This document shows positions 7,707-16,326 of a DNA stretch of 64,000 nt, in pieces (the stretch's first letter is position 1; the number at the start of each line of letters is the position of its first letter). The notes beneath the pieces are model-generated. The model was not told the DNA's origin, searched no databases, and saw only the letters and a list, made by a program, of their open reading frames with translations. The position numbers and the translations under genes are program-made. The stretch is from the NCBI GenBank assembly GCA_951812335.1, contig OX638293.1:1410731-1474730 (forward strand), read 5' to 3'. The stretch is from Rhodothermales bacterium. Its GTDB lineage: Bacteria; Bacteroidota; Rhodothermia; Rhodothermales; VXPQ01.

Positions 7707-9749
7707 TTATTCAGGAAAAAGCGTGGTGACATATCGTACCGGTTGCTCTCTTTCCTCTTGCAGCATGTCTGCACGCAAGAAAGCGAACACGGGCGCACCC
7801 TTCGAAACGAGATATCTTCCAAAAGGGCGGTTCACAGAAAATCGGCGGGTCCGATAGCGGAGGGCGCCCCGCGCGGATGTGGAAATCCATGCTTCCCACC
7901 GGGCTGGTGAAGGCGGTTCCCTGTCGGATAGCGACGTGCCATACTGTAACGTGGTTACATGACCGGATCCGGGAATGAGAATCGGTGCGTATCGGGTTGC
8001 AGCGGCATTTTCCGTTTTCTCGACATATAAATCGCCCGCAGACCATACCGGGAAATAATATCGATGCGGCTGTGCGTCTTCCCAGCGCCATCTTTCCTGA
8101 TTCATTCCGAATTTCTCGGCGAGATGCGTCACTGTCCGCTCCATGATCCGGCGTTCAATGTCATGCTCTCTTGGACCGGATCGCCCGGAAGCAGTGCTAT
8201 CCGGCCATACGGCCGGCCACATGCCCGTACTGTCGAAATACAGGCTGGCCCATGTATCCATGATCGTCGCAGGGATGCTGGCCTTATCGAACGTGTATTC
8301 CCAATTTCGCAGGTAGGTCAGTGCGTTTGCGACAAGCGCAGGGTGTTTATCTGCTCCGTCAGGCGAGATTGTATCGATTAGTCGAGGCGTTATGTTTGCC
8401 GCCCATGTGCTCTGGAGATCTCGTATCCCTGCCGGGTTTTCCATGGAGCCCGGTTCGCTCGTTGCACGTTCCGCAAGGCGTTTTGCCGCCATGGCGGACC
8501 ATGGGTTATTGCTTGTGGCCGTTACTCCGGCATGCCCGCTAACGAACAAGGGGGTTCCTGTTATGTACACCGAGTCGTTTCCGGATACGACCAGTCCATC
8601 GCCGTCCTGTAGTACAAACGGCGCATCCGAACCGGACAATAACCCGAACCAGGCTGCAGCGTCGCTTACGGATTCCCAGCCCGGCCACTTTAGAAACGGC
8701 ACGGTTTTCGCCGGATCCCGGGTTTCGTGCATATCCCGGGGGAAATCCGCTGCCGAAAGCAGGGAATCCGGCGCAAGAGAAAAGGCGCCCTGGTCTCGTC
8801 GGAAGCGCATAACCACTTCCTGGCCTTCGGCGATCGTCCATTTCTCATATTCGAAGGTTGGAGCCGGGTCATCATCTGTGGCGGGATGCAAGGATACAGT
8901 GCTTGCAGGCAATACCGCCCATGATCGAGTGCTTGTATGACCGGCGGGCATGAACGGTGTGCCGATCCATGTAGCCCCCATAGCGGTTTCTTCCGGATAC
9001 GTCATCGTTACTTCCTGAAAGAGGGGCAATGCAGATGCTCCGTACACATGCCGCTGGGCCAGATGCGTTCCAAGGCTATCGGTTATCGCCCAGGCCATGC
9101 TGCGGTCGAATCCGTGCAGGTGCAGCCACTCCTTCAGCAGACGATTTTCTTCGTGAAGCGCACGTAGCGTCGTCGGAGCATTCCGCAGCGAGTCGGGATG
9201 CGGCAACTCTGCGGCAAGCCATGCGAAGAGACGTTCGATCGCAAGCGGAAACCAGGGTTCCCACAGATCCGGTACGCTGCGAAGCAGGAGAAATTCGTGC
9301 AATTGCGCCGGGCGACGCTGGCCGAGTGCTGCATTAACCCCGTGTACATAGGCATCGAGAATGTCCCGGTCTTCGGGGGATAGCGCTGCGTATGCCGCTT
9401 TGCTCATCGAATCGAACCGGAGGCGTTTAGTCAATCTGTCGAGTACGAGCAGTTCTTCGCCAAGCCATGCCGACAGGTTACCCCGGGCGGTTCGCTGCCG
9501 CAGGTTCATGGTCCATGCGTGTTCCTGCGCATGTAGATACCCAAGCCCTGCGTACGCGTCGCGGGCCGACTGCGCATGTACGGCCGCCGATCCGTTTTCG
9601 TAGACGACGACCTGGGTTGTTTCTCCTAATCCCGGTACATATGCTTGCGCCGGAGGGGCAGGCGCCCTGTACGACAAATAAAGTACGATACCACCGCCGA
9701 TTACGAGGCAGAAGGCAACTGTCGCCGAGATGGCGATCGATTTTCTCAT
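7707..9749 (-). CDS. Penicillin acylase-family N-terminal-nucleophile hydrolase
   Basis: A 680-residue protein with an N-terminal membrane helix or signal (about residues 4-27). It then shows family features: GSAAVHAQSARDAYAGLGYLHAQEHAW and LDAYVHGVNAAL. The expected autoprocessing site is DRSMAWAI, with Ser217 matching the S-x-x-W nucleophile motif. A later segment, GATWIGTPFMPAGHTSTRSWAV, matches the region after the nucleophile in the family. Members hydrolyse amides such as penicillins and acyl-homoserine lactones; the substrate here is unknown. The usual NDPHL-like segment is poorly conserved, so activity is less certain than family membership. Start ATG 9749 lies one base after the stop of the upstream PolX-like gene, which indicates coupling. 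Confidence 0.8.
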   Translation of the reverse strand: MRKSIAISATVAFCLVIGGGIVLYLSYRAPAPPAQAYVPGLGETTQVVVYENGSAAVHAQSARDAYAGLGYLHAQEHAWTMNLRQRTARGNLSAWLGEELLVLDRLTKRLRFDSMSKAAYAALSPEDRDILDAYVHGVNAALGQRRPAQLHEFLLLRSVPDLWEPWFPLAIERLFAWLAAELPHPDSLRNAPTTLRALHEENRLLKEWLHLHGFDRSMAWAITDSLGTHLAQRHVYGASALPLFQEVTMTYPEETAMGATWIGTPFMPAGHTSTRSWAVLPASTVSLHPATDDDPAPTFEYEKWTIAEGQEVVMRFRRDQGAFSLAPDSLLSAADFPRDMHETRDPAKTVPFLKWPGWESVSDAAAWFGLLSGSDAPFVLQDGDGLVVSGNDSVYITGTPLFVSGHAGVTATSNNPWSAMAAKRLAERATSEPGSMENPAGIRDLQSTWAANITPRLIDTISPDGADKHPALVANALTYLRNWEYTFDKASIPATIMDTWASLYFDSTGMWPAVWPDSTASGRSGPREHDIERRIMERTVTHLAEKFGMNQERWRWEDAQPHRYYFPVWSAGDLYVEKTENAAATRYAPILIPGSGHVTTLQYGTSLSDREPPSPARWEAWISTSARGALRYRTRRFSVNRPFGRYLVSKGAPVFAFLRADMLQEEREQPVRYVTTLFPE

Positions 9750-9750
9750 G

Positions 9751-11451
9751 TCAAATGGTTTCGTAGCTGTGCCGGGATCGTTTCCTGTCGAGCCAGGATG
9801 AAAATTCGTCCAGGCTTTTCGCATTGAGGCACTGTTCGGGGGTAAGCCATCCCTTGCGAGCGATTGAGACGCCCGGTTTCATGTAATCCAGCTGGTCAAT
9901 AGCATGCGCATCGGGGTTGATGGAGATAGGAACGCCGCGATCCGTTGCATGCCGTATCCAACGCCAGTCGAGATCGAGCCGGAACGGATTGGCGTTCAGT
10001 TCGAGAGCTACCCCGTTCGCTGCACAAGCGTCGATGATTTTTTCGTGATGGATGGGATATCCTTTTCGCCTCAGCAACAAACGGCCGGTCGGATGTGCAA
10101 GGATCATAGTGTACGGGTTTTCGATCGCCCGGATCAGTCGTTCGGTTGCTTCCTTTTCGGACATTTCGAAGCGGGTATGGATAGCCGCTACGATCAGATC
10201 GAACGTGGCCAGCACGTCATTGGGATAATCGAGCGATCCGTCCGCGAGTATGTCGCATTCGGTACCGCTGAATACCCGAAGGTCATTTCCGTATACCTTA
10301 TTCAGTTCGCGAATTTCTTTCTGTTGTTCGTACACCCGCTCGATGCCTAGCCCGTTTGCAATGACCAGAGATCGGCTGTGATCGCATACGCCGTAGTACG
10401 CATATCCTCTCGCGTATGCTGCGTCGGTCATCTGGCGCAGGGTGTGCATCCCGTCGCTCCAGGTAGAGTGGTTGTGCAGCGTGCCGCGAATGTCTTCGTA
10501 CTTGATCAGGTCCGGCAGTTCGTTCTTTGCAGCAGCCTCAATCTCTCCCATATTTTCCCGAATAGCCGGATCTATGAACGGCATACCGGCGGCTTCGAAC
10601 AATGCATGTTCGGAGGGCGCACCGCCGGGAAGGTCACATCGGGTCCGGACAGCGGCTACGTGCGCCGGCGATCCGGTTGCTTTCCATAATGTCGCTCCGT
10701 ATTGCGCTGGAGTCGTTACATGAATACGCAGAGGGAGCCCATCGGGAAGTGTGGCGAGGAGAATACGTTCTTCGCCTGCATCCTCCTTTAGGGTTTTCCA
10801 CCAACCGGCCAGTGCGCGGCAAGCTTGTTCGGGGACGGCAGCCACTGCTACAATGACTATATCTTCCACGGTGTCGAGACTTCGCCGGAGCCCTCCCGCC
10901 AGATGGGCTTCGAGGACCTCGTCTATTCCCTGGATCGCTTCGAGGCAATGCAGGGCTTCCGCCATCGCCTGATCGTATCGCCGCCGCCCCTCATATTGTT
11001 TAAGGAGGCGAATATTTTCGAGAATGGCTTCCTGCATTTTCGACCCGAAACCGCTCAGGTCGGCGAGGCGCCCGCTGGCGGCGACTTCTTCCAGTTCTTC
11101 TACGGAGGTAACTTCCAGTTCCTGCCAGAGCCGCCTTACCTTTTTGGCCCCAAGTCCCTTGATACGCAAGATGCCGGGAAGCCCGGGCGGGATGGCGCCG
11201 AGCAGATCCTCATACAGATCGAAGGAGCCGCGTTCGAGAATTTCTCCTATTTGCGCGGCCAGGCCAGGGCCGATGCCAGGCAATTCCTCAAGAGAGTCAT
11301 TGGCGGTGAGCGTTGCCGCCTCTTTTTCCAGGCGTCCGATCGCCCGGCTCGCGCTTGCAAAAGCACGGGCCCGGAATACGTTGCCGCCGGTAATTTCGAT
11401 GAGTGCGGCGGTTTCTTTCAGAAGGCGGGCAATCTCTTTGTTGGCGGTCAT
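9751..11451 (-). CDS. polX: PolX-like protein with PHP domain; polymerase site appears degenerate
   Basis: A 566-residue protein with the bacterial PolX layout. An N-terminal helix-hairpin-helix/8-kDa region contains LEELPGIGPGLAAQIGE (about 54-70) and ILRIKGLGAKKV. A nucleotidyltransferase-like region follows, then a C-terminal PHP phosphoesterase domain from about residue 322 with HNHSTWSDG, CDHSRS, ILAHPTGR and INPDAHA. The PHP metal ligands look intact, consistent with nuclease activity. In the polymerase palm the expected GDID becomes ED-IVI (Asp197 kept, second Asp replaced by Val199), and the third Asp is not visible in LPLRIHV. DNA synthesis is therefore doubtful. First gene of a three-gene operon. 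Confidence 0.85.
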   Translation of the reverse strand: MTANKEIARLLKETAALIEITGGNVFRARAFASASRAIGRLEKEAATLTANDSLEELPGIGPGLAAQIGEILERGSFDLYEDLLGAIPPGLPGILRIKGLGAKKVRRLWQELEVTSVEELEEVAASGRLADLSGFGSKMQEAILENIRLLKQYEGRRRYDQAMAEALHCLEAIQGIDEVLEAHLAGGLRRSLDTVEDIVIVAVAAVPEQACRALAGWWKTLKEDAGEERILLATLPDGLPLRIHVTTPAQYGATLWKATGSPAHVAAVRTRCDLPGGAPSEHALFEAAGMPFIDPAIRENMGEIEAAAKNELPDLIKYEDIRGTLHNHSTWSDGMHTLRQMTDAAYARGYAYYGVCDHSRSLVIANGLGIERVYEQQKEIRELNKVYGNDLRVFSGTECDILADGSLDYPNDVLATFDLIVAAIHTRFEMSEKEATERLIRAIENPYTMILAHPTGRLLLRRKGYPIHHEKIIDACAANGVALELNANPFRLDLDWRWIRHATDRGVPISINPDAHAIDQLDYMKPGVSIARKGWLTPEQCLNAKSLDEFSSWLDRKRSRHSYETI

Positions 11452-11660
11452 AAAACATTCACGAACGAACTGTGCACGGGATCCTGTGTAACCGCTTCCT
11501 GTACCACAATTGCTGTCTTTTTTAGTGTATTATGCAGTTGGCGGCAAGCGGTGCGCTGGCGTTCCTGCTTTTATGCAGGAGTGTCCCGCGCAGGTTAAAA
11601 AAAACCTGTTCGCGCTTTTCCGTATCGGAGGTTTTCTCCGCCTGAACGAAGGGATCGATA

Positions 11661-13340
11661 ATGAAGAAGTATCGGAAGGTGTTTACCTTCGGCTCAGTCG
11701 TTCTGGCCGTGGGTATAGTGCTTGGTTTCGAGCTGGGTTCCAGTATCTCCTGGGATAATACGGCCGAGTCGCTCAGAAAACTCGAGAACGCGTACCTCAT
11801 GATTAATGAGCGGTACGTGCAGAACGTTTCTTCTTCGAAGTTGACCGAGAGCGCCATCGACGGGATGCTCTACGAACTCGATCCCCATTCGATATATATC
11901 GACGCGGAAGCGATGAAGAAGGTGCGAGAGGATTTTGATGCTTCGTTCGAGGGGATCGGCATCGCGTTCGAGATCATTGCCGGGCCGAACGGTATGGATA
12001 CGGTAGCGGTGCTTAATCCATTGCCAGGCGGTCCCAGCGAGTCGGTGGGTATGCTATCCGGGGACCGGATCGTCGCCGTGGACGATTCGTCGGCCATCGG
12101 TTTTTCCTCGGAAGATGTTACGCGTACCCTGAAAGGGCCGCGCGGCGCCAAAGTCAAGGTTACGGTACGGCGTCCCGGCTACGAAGACCTCCTCGATTTC
12201 GTTATTACGCGCGACAAGATTCCTTTCTGGACTATGGACGCGTGCTACATGCTGGACGACGAGACAGGGTACATTCGTCTGAACCGGTTTGCAAGGACAA
12301 CCTATTCCGAGTTCACGGAGGGTATGGACATGCTGCGCCAACAAGGTATGCGACGCCTTGTTCTCGATTTGCGCGACAATGCCGGCGGATTCATGGAAAT
12401 GGCTGTGCAAATTGCCGACGAATTCCTGATGGACGGACAAATGATCGTCGAGGCTCGTAGCCGCCATGAGGAATATAACCAGCAGAACTACGCTCGCACC
12501 GGAGACGGTTTCGAGCGGGGGCCCCTCATGGTTCTTGTCAACGAAAACTCCGCTTCGGCAAGCGAAATTGTTGCTGGCGCAGTCCAGGATCACGACCGGG
12601 CGCTCGTTGTTGGGCGACGCACGTTCGGCAAGGGCCTTGTTCAGAAGCAATTCCCACTGCACGACGGTAGCGCCCTGCGCATTACGATCTCGCGCTTCTA
12701 TACTCCCTCGGGACGTCTCATCCAGACGCCGTATACCACTGGGCAAAACGACGACTACTACGCATCGAAGCTGGATCGCCATCGCCTTGAAAGAACACTG
12801 ACCATGTCGGAGATCCAGGATACGATGCCCGATTCTCTCAAGTATACGACTGCCGGAGGCCGAATCGTTTTCGGGGGCGGAGGGGTTCTGCCGGACGTGA
12901 TCGTATATCCGGATTCCCTGTCGGCTTTTGCCCGGACGGTCGTCGGGCAGCTACAGGATAATACCTTTGCCCGGGCATGGCTCGACCGAAACGGCGTTGC
13001 CTTTCAGGAAGAATGGGGGGAGCGTCGAGATGATTTTGCAACGAATTTTGCATTCGATCCGGGCGAATTCGACGTTTTTCTGGCTTTTCTCGATCAGTAC
13101 GATATACATGTTACGCCGGACGGCGACCCGGAGCTTTCACGCACCGACGGGGCAGGGCGGTGGTTCAGCCGATCGGAGGTGGAGAGCGATCGGGAATTGC
13201 TGATGACTCGTATCAAGGCGCGCATTGGGCAACGCACCTACGACCGGGGCATGTGGTACGAAACGATAAGCGATGTCGATCATGTATTGCAGGAAGCGAT
13301 GCAATTGTGGGATCATGTCGAGGAGGTACCCTTGCGGTAG
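11661..13340 (+). CDS. S41-family C-terminal processing peptidase
   Basis: A 559-residue periplasmic or membrane-anchored serine protease of the CtpA/Prc group. One N-terminal hydrophobic helix (about residues 8-27) is followed by an S41 N-terminal helical region. A PDZ domain follows at about 95-170 (FEGIGIAFE to VKVTVRRPG). The catalytic core has LDLRDNAGG, the Ser in NENSASASEI and the Lys in RTFGKGLVQ. A long C-terminal extension after GGVLPDV has no function I recognise. The ATG at 11661 is preceded by a purine-rich GAACGAAGGGAT. The gene is transcribed away from polX, and the 209-bp gap should hold both promoters. It likely degrades or processes envelope proteins. Confidence 0.9.
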   Translation: MKKYRKVFTFGSVVLAVGIVLGFELGSSISWDNTAESLRKLENAYLMINERYVQNVSSSKLTESAIDGMLYELDPHSIYIDAEAMKKVREDFDASFEGIGIAFEIIAGPNGMDTVAVLNPLPGGPSESVGMLSGDRIVAVDDSSAIGFSSEDVTRTLKGPRGAKVKVTVRRPGYEDLLDFVITRDKIPFWTMDACYMLDDETGYIRLNRFARTTYSEFTEGMDMLRQQGMRRLVLDLRDNAGGFMEMAVQIADEFLMDGQMIVEARSRHEEYNQQNYARTGDGFERGPLMVLVNENSASASEIVAGAVQDHDRALVVGRRTFGKGLVQKQFPLHDGSALRITISRFYTPSGRLIQTPYTTGQNDDYYASKLDRHRLERTLTMSEIQDTMPDSLKYTTAGGRIVFGGGGVLPDVIVYPDSLSAFARTVVGQLQDNTFARAWLDRNGVAFQEEWGERRDDFATNFAFDPGEFDVFLAFLDQYDIHVTPDGDPELSRTDGAGRWFSRSEVESDRELLMTRIKARIGQRTYDRGMWYETISDVDHVLQEAMQLWDHVEEVPLR

Positions 13341-13407
13341 TATGGGTCGTTTGCCGCGGGGCCCCGTGCAAAAAAATGGCAGAATGACCTTCTTCGCCGT
13401 TCCCTCG

Positions 13408-13436
13408 TTGACACTTCGCTTTTCAATAAGTATACT
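13408..13436 (+). promoter_or_regulatory. Near-consensus sigma-70 promoter for the exbB cluster
   Basis: TTGACA (13408-13413) and TATACT (13431-13436) are separated by exactly 17 bases. Transcription would begin near 13443, giving an untranslated leader of about 168 bases before exbB. The -10 extends to TATACTTG, which differs from the Bacteroidota TAnnTTTG motif by one base. This is the best promoter match I found in the window. Confidence 0.7.
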
Positions 13437-13490
13437 TGCTTGGTACGGCGATTAGGGCGTTGACGTGTTTCGGCATAGCGATGTCCGGCA

Positions 13491-13506
13491 AATGTTCCTG
13501 AACATT
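13491..13506. promoter_or_regulatory. Palindrome in the exbB leader
   Basis: AATGTTC-CT-GAACATT is a perfect 7-bp inverted repeat with a two-base spacer. It lies about 50 bases inside the predicted transcript and is nested within a wider CCGGC...GCCGG pair. It could be an operator for a dimeric regulator or an RNA hairpin. The sequence alone does not distinguish them. Confidence 0.35.
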
Positions 13507-13610
13507 GCACAAACGCCGGATATCGGGGGTATCTTGCACATAGTGTACTACCTTCCGTACATTCCTTTACTTTATAACCGAAACACCGTGTTTTCCGGAG
13601 GAACCAATCG

Positions 13611-14345
13611 ATGACTCTTCCCAACTTGATGGTATTGCTTTTGCAAGACGCGGCCTCCTCGGACGGGGGCGTCATCAACGTTCTTGTAGAGCGCTTTAAC
13701 GAGGGCGGCCAGTGGATGTGGCCCGTTTTGATCTGTTTGATCATCGGGCTTGCTATTGCGTTCGAACGCATTATCACGCTCAACCGAGCCGACATCAACA
13801 CCCGCAAATTCATTGTTGGTATCAAGCATTCGCTTGATGACGGCGGTGTTTCTGCAGCCGAGGAGATATGCGCAAAGACACGGGGTCCTGTCGCCGCCGT
13901 GTTCCAGGCAGGTCTTTTGCGCCACGATGAGGGCATCGATGCGGTTGAAAAAGCAGTTGTATCCTATGGCTCGATCGAGATGAGTTTTCTGGAGCGCGGA
14001 CTGGTTTGGCTTTCGCTTTTCATCAGTCTTGCCCCGATGCTCGGGTTTCTTGGAACGGTTGTCGGCATGATCGAGGCCTTTGACGCCATTGAATCGGCGG
14101 GCGACATTTCGCCGAGTCTTGTGGCGGGTGGTATCAAGGTGGCGCTCCTGACCACGGCATTTGGTCTTATCGTAGCGATCGTCCTGCAATTTTTCTATAA
14201 CTACGCTGTGTCGAAGATCGACCGGATCGTAGTGGAAATGGAAGATGCTTCCATTGAACTTATCGATTCGCTGGTGCTGTTGCAGGCCGGCCGTCCGGTT
14301 GCGCCGCAGGTTGCCGATGTCGGCGATTCCGACGAATCCGTCTAA
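13611..14345 (+). CDS. exbB: MotA/TolQ/ExbB proton channel family protein
   Basis: A 244-residue inner-membrane protein forming the proton channel that energises TonB-type outer-membrane transport. Helices lie at about 36-54, 125-150 and 165-190. The conserved core reads FLERGLVWLSLFISLAPMLG then FLGTVVGMIEAF, with SPSLVAGGIKVALLTTAFGL containing the pore Thr region. A strong ribosome site GGAGGA (13597-13602) precedes ATG 13611. It heads the cluster exbB-small membrane protein-exbD-exbD and probably serves receptors such as the one at 36353-38602. No tonB gene is adjacent. Confidence 0.9.
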   Translation: MTLPNLMVLLLQDAASSDGGVINVLVERFNEGGQWMWPVLICLIIGLAIAFERIITLNRADINTRKFIVGIKHSLDDGGVSAAEEICAKTRGPVAAVFQAGLLRHDEGIDAVEKAVVSYGSIEMSFLERGLVWLSLFISLAPMLGFLGTVVGMIEAFDAIESAGDISPSLVAGGIKVALLTTAFGLIVAIVLQFFYNYAVSKIDRIVVEMEDASIELIDSLVLLQAGRPVAPQVADVGDSDESV

Positions 14346-14364
14346 CCGCAAACGTTTTTAGACC

Positions 14365-14637
14365 ATGGACAACATAGTTCCCATCGCCATTTGGGCCGCT
14401 GCGGTTATTCTTGGGCTCGGTTTGCTCGGGATGCTGCTTTTCGGCATCCGGAGCATCGTTAACGGGAAGATCAACCTCGTTACGAGCGCCATCATAGTCA
14501 TTCCGGTGATTCTCTTGCTTATTCTTGGCCTTATCGTCGGAGATTGGGCTGTAGCGGGCATATGGACGCTGGTTATCATGTTCGTGCTGGCGGTCGTAAG
14601 CCTGCTGGTATCCGGAATCAGAGGATTGTTCAACTGA
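14365..14637 (+). CDS. Small three-helix membrane protein in the exb cluster
   Basis: A 90-residue, very hydrophobic protein with predicted helices at about residues 4-27, 37-58 and 62-86 and almost no soluble part. I do not recognise a named family. It sits 19 bp after exbB and about 80 bp before exbD1, so it probably belongs to the energiser complex or is an accessory of it. It is real rather than a shadow: no alternative gene occupies the interval and its ATG is well placed. Confidence 0.65.
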   Translation: MDNIVPIAIWAAAVILGLGLLGMLLFGIRSIVNGKINLVTSAIIVIPVILLLILGLIVGDWAVAGIWTLVIMFVLAVVSLLVSGIRGLFN

Positions 14638-14716
14638 CAGGGCTCGTGCGTTGCTGCCGTTATCCGGGGCCGCTTTCTGAATCCAAGTATCCATACTCCA
14701 AAGTACGCAAGGCGTC

Positions 14717-15280
14717 ATGGCTGGATTACTCAAAAAGAAAAAGGAGAGAGAAGGGGGGGAAATACCCACCGCATCCATGGCGGATATCGCCTTCCTGCTG
14801 CTCATCTTTTTCCTTGTTACGACGACCATCAATGTGGACACGGGCATTGGTATGACCTTGCCCCCGAAACTGGACGAGAACCAGGAGCCGCCTCCGGTCA
14901 GGGAGCGCAACATGCTCAAGATTCTCGTGAATGCCGAGGGGCGTGTGCTAATCGAAGACAAACCTTCGGGCATTCCCAGGGTCAGGCAGGAGGTCAAGAA
15001 GCATACCCTGAACGAGGGAGAGGATCCCAATTACGCCGAATCGATGGCCAAGGCCGTTGTTTCCCTGAAAACGGATCGCCAGACACCGTACGATATCTAT
15101 ATCGGCGTGCTTGACGAGATCTGGATGGCCTATTTCGAGATGTGGGATGCCGAAGCTCGTACAATGGGTTTTCCCGATTATACCACCTATCGGGACTATA
15201 TCGATGAAAACGATGAAGCAAACCTGATTCGAAATAAGATCAAGGCGCAGATATCCATCGCAGAGCCGGATGCAGGATAA
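14717..15280 (+). CDS. exbD: ExbD/TolR biopolymer transport protein, first copy
   Basis: A 187-residue protein with a basic cytoplasmic start (LLKKKKERE), the signature TASMADIAFLLLIFFLVTT containing the membrane Asp that relays protons, and a periplasmic domain. It partners ExbB. It is longer than usual (about 135-150): after the standard domain there is an additional C-terminal region from about residue 130, rich in Asp/Glu and aromatic residues (WMAYFEMWD to DYIDENDE). Codon use looks like its neighbours. The second exbD follows after 54 bp. Confidence 0.88.
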   Translation: MAGLLKKKKEREGGEIPTASMADIAFLLLIFFLVTTTINVDTGIGMTLPPKLDENQEPPPVRERNMLKILVNAEGRVLIEDKPSGIPRVRQEVKKHTLNEGEDPNYAESMAKAVVSLKTDRQTPYDIYIGVLDEIWMAYFEMWDAEARTMGFPDYTTYRDYIDENDEANLIRNKIKAQISIAEPDAG

Positions 15281-15334
15281 GCCGGAATCGGCCTGTTCCG
15301 TAGTACGATAAGCAATCACGCGATCGCAGGGCTT

Positions 15335-15787
15335 ATGTCCACACACTTTAAGAAAAAAAGCGCGAAGTCGAGCCCGAGCATCCCGATGGCGTCCATGCCG
15401 GACATCATCTTCATGCTCATCATTTTTTTCATGGTAACGACCGTGCTCCGAGAGACGGAGATACAGGTGCGCACCATGTTGCCGCGCGCCGAGGCGCTTA
15501 CCAAGATCGACCAGAAGCGTCTGGTTTCGTATATGTATCTCGGCCCCCTCAAATTGGCCAACAACGAATTGGGCGATACCTCCGTTCAGATTGACGATGC
15601 GCTTATCGAGGACTTGTCCTCGATTCGTAACATCATGTACCGCAAGTTACTCGATCAACCGAGGCTCATTGTGTCTCTTCGCGTGGATCAATCGTCGGAA
15701 ATGGGGATTGTAACGGACGTGCAGCAGGAATTACGCGAGGCTGGTACATTGCGCATCAACTACTCCAGCAAGCCTGAAGTGATATAG
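15335..15787 (+). CDS. exbD: ExbD/TolR biopolymer transport protein, second copy
   Basis: A 150-residue ExbD with the motif PMASMPDIIFMLIIFFMVTT carrying the membrane Asp and a periplasmic domain of normal length. Tandem, diverged exbD genes are common in Bacteroidota, and the pair may form a heteromeric complex with one ExbB. It is the last gene of the cluster and is followed after about 45 bp by a strong intrinsic terminator. Confidence 0.88.
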   Translation: MSTHFKKKSAKSSPSIPMASMPDIIFMLIIFFMVTTVLRETEIQVRTMLPRAEALTKIDQKRLVSYMYLGPLKLANNELGDTSVQIDDALIEDLSSIRNIMYRKLLDQPRLIVSLRVDQSSEMGIVTDVQQELREAGTLRINYSSKPEVI

Positions 15788-15831
15788 GTTGTAGGCGCCA
15801 GCCGTATGCATGGAAGTTTTTGAATATGCTA

Positions 15832-15861
15832 AAAAGCCTCGCCGGGTCCGGCGGGGCTTTT
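15832..15861 (+). terminator. Intrinsic terminator after the exb cluster
   Basis: AAAAGCCTCGCCGG pairs with CCGGCGGGGCTTTT (one G-T wobble), giving a GC-rich hairpin flanked by an A-run and a T-run, so it could work in both directions. It ends 16 bases before the DUF4293 start, which places that gene in a separate unit or makes it dependent on readthrough. Confidence 0.8.
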
Positions 15862-15876
15862 CCGGTTAATGAAGTT

Positions 15877-16299
15877 ATGATTCAGCGCAAACAATCGGCA
15901 TATTTATTCCTGGGTTCACTGGCGCTCGGTGCTGTTCTTTTCTTTGAGGCTGGCGCCGTCTTCGGGGTGTTTCCCGGATATGTTCATGTGGTGTTTGGGG
16001 TGGGTGCGTTGGCCGGTTTGCTCGGCGCGATTTCCATTTTTATGTATAGAAATCGGGAGCGTCAGCATACATTGGCGCTCCTGGCGCAGATTCTCACGCT
16101 GGTATCGATGGCTCTGTTTGCGGTGGCCATGTATATCGATGGTATTCCTGACGTACTTGCCTCATCCCCGGATAAGGACACTACCGGCAGAGTGGTCACG
16201 ATGGTACTGCTTGTTTGCGCCTATGCGTTCTTCCGGCTGGCCCGGAGGGCGATCCGGTCGGATATCGAATTGGTGCGTTCGGCGGGTCGTATTCGCTGA
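15877..16299 (+). CDS. DUF4293 four-helix membrane protein
   Basis: A 140-residue integral membrane protein with four predicted helices. The N-terminus MIQRKQSAYLFLGSLALG matches the DUF4293 family, found mainly in Bacteroidota, of unknown function. The start is ATG 15877; an in-frame ATG at 15820 lies upstream of the terminator hairpin and is rejected. The gene is followed after 27 bp by an EamA transporter on the same strand. Confidence 0.75.
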   Translation: MIQRKQSAYLFLGSLALGAVLFFEAGAVFGVFPGYVHVVFGVGALAGLLGAISIFMYRNRERQHTLALLAQILTLVSMALFAVAMYIDGIPDVLASSPDKDTTGRVVTMVLLVCAYAFFRLARRAIRSDIELVRSAGRIR

Positions 16300-16326
16300 C
16301 TGTGGACAGGAATCGAAAACTACGCA

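Noticed and set aside
7707..9749. Idea that the penicillin-acylase-family protein lacks its nucleophile
   Set aside because: The first reading aligned the later TSTRSWAV segment to the active site. The earlier DRSMAWAI segment matches S-x-x-W with correct spacing, so a Ser nucleophile is present.
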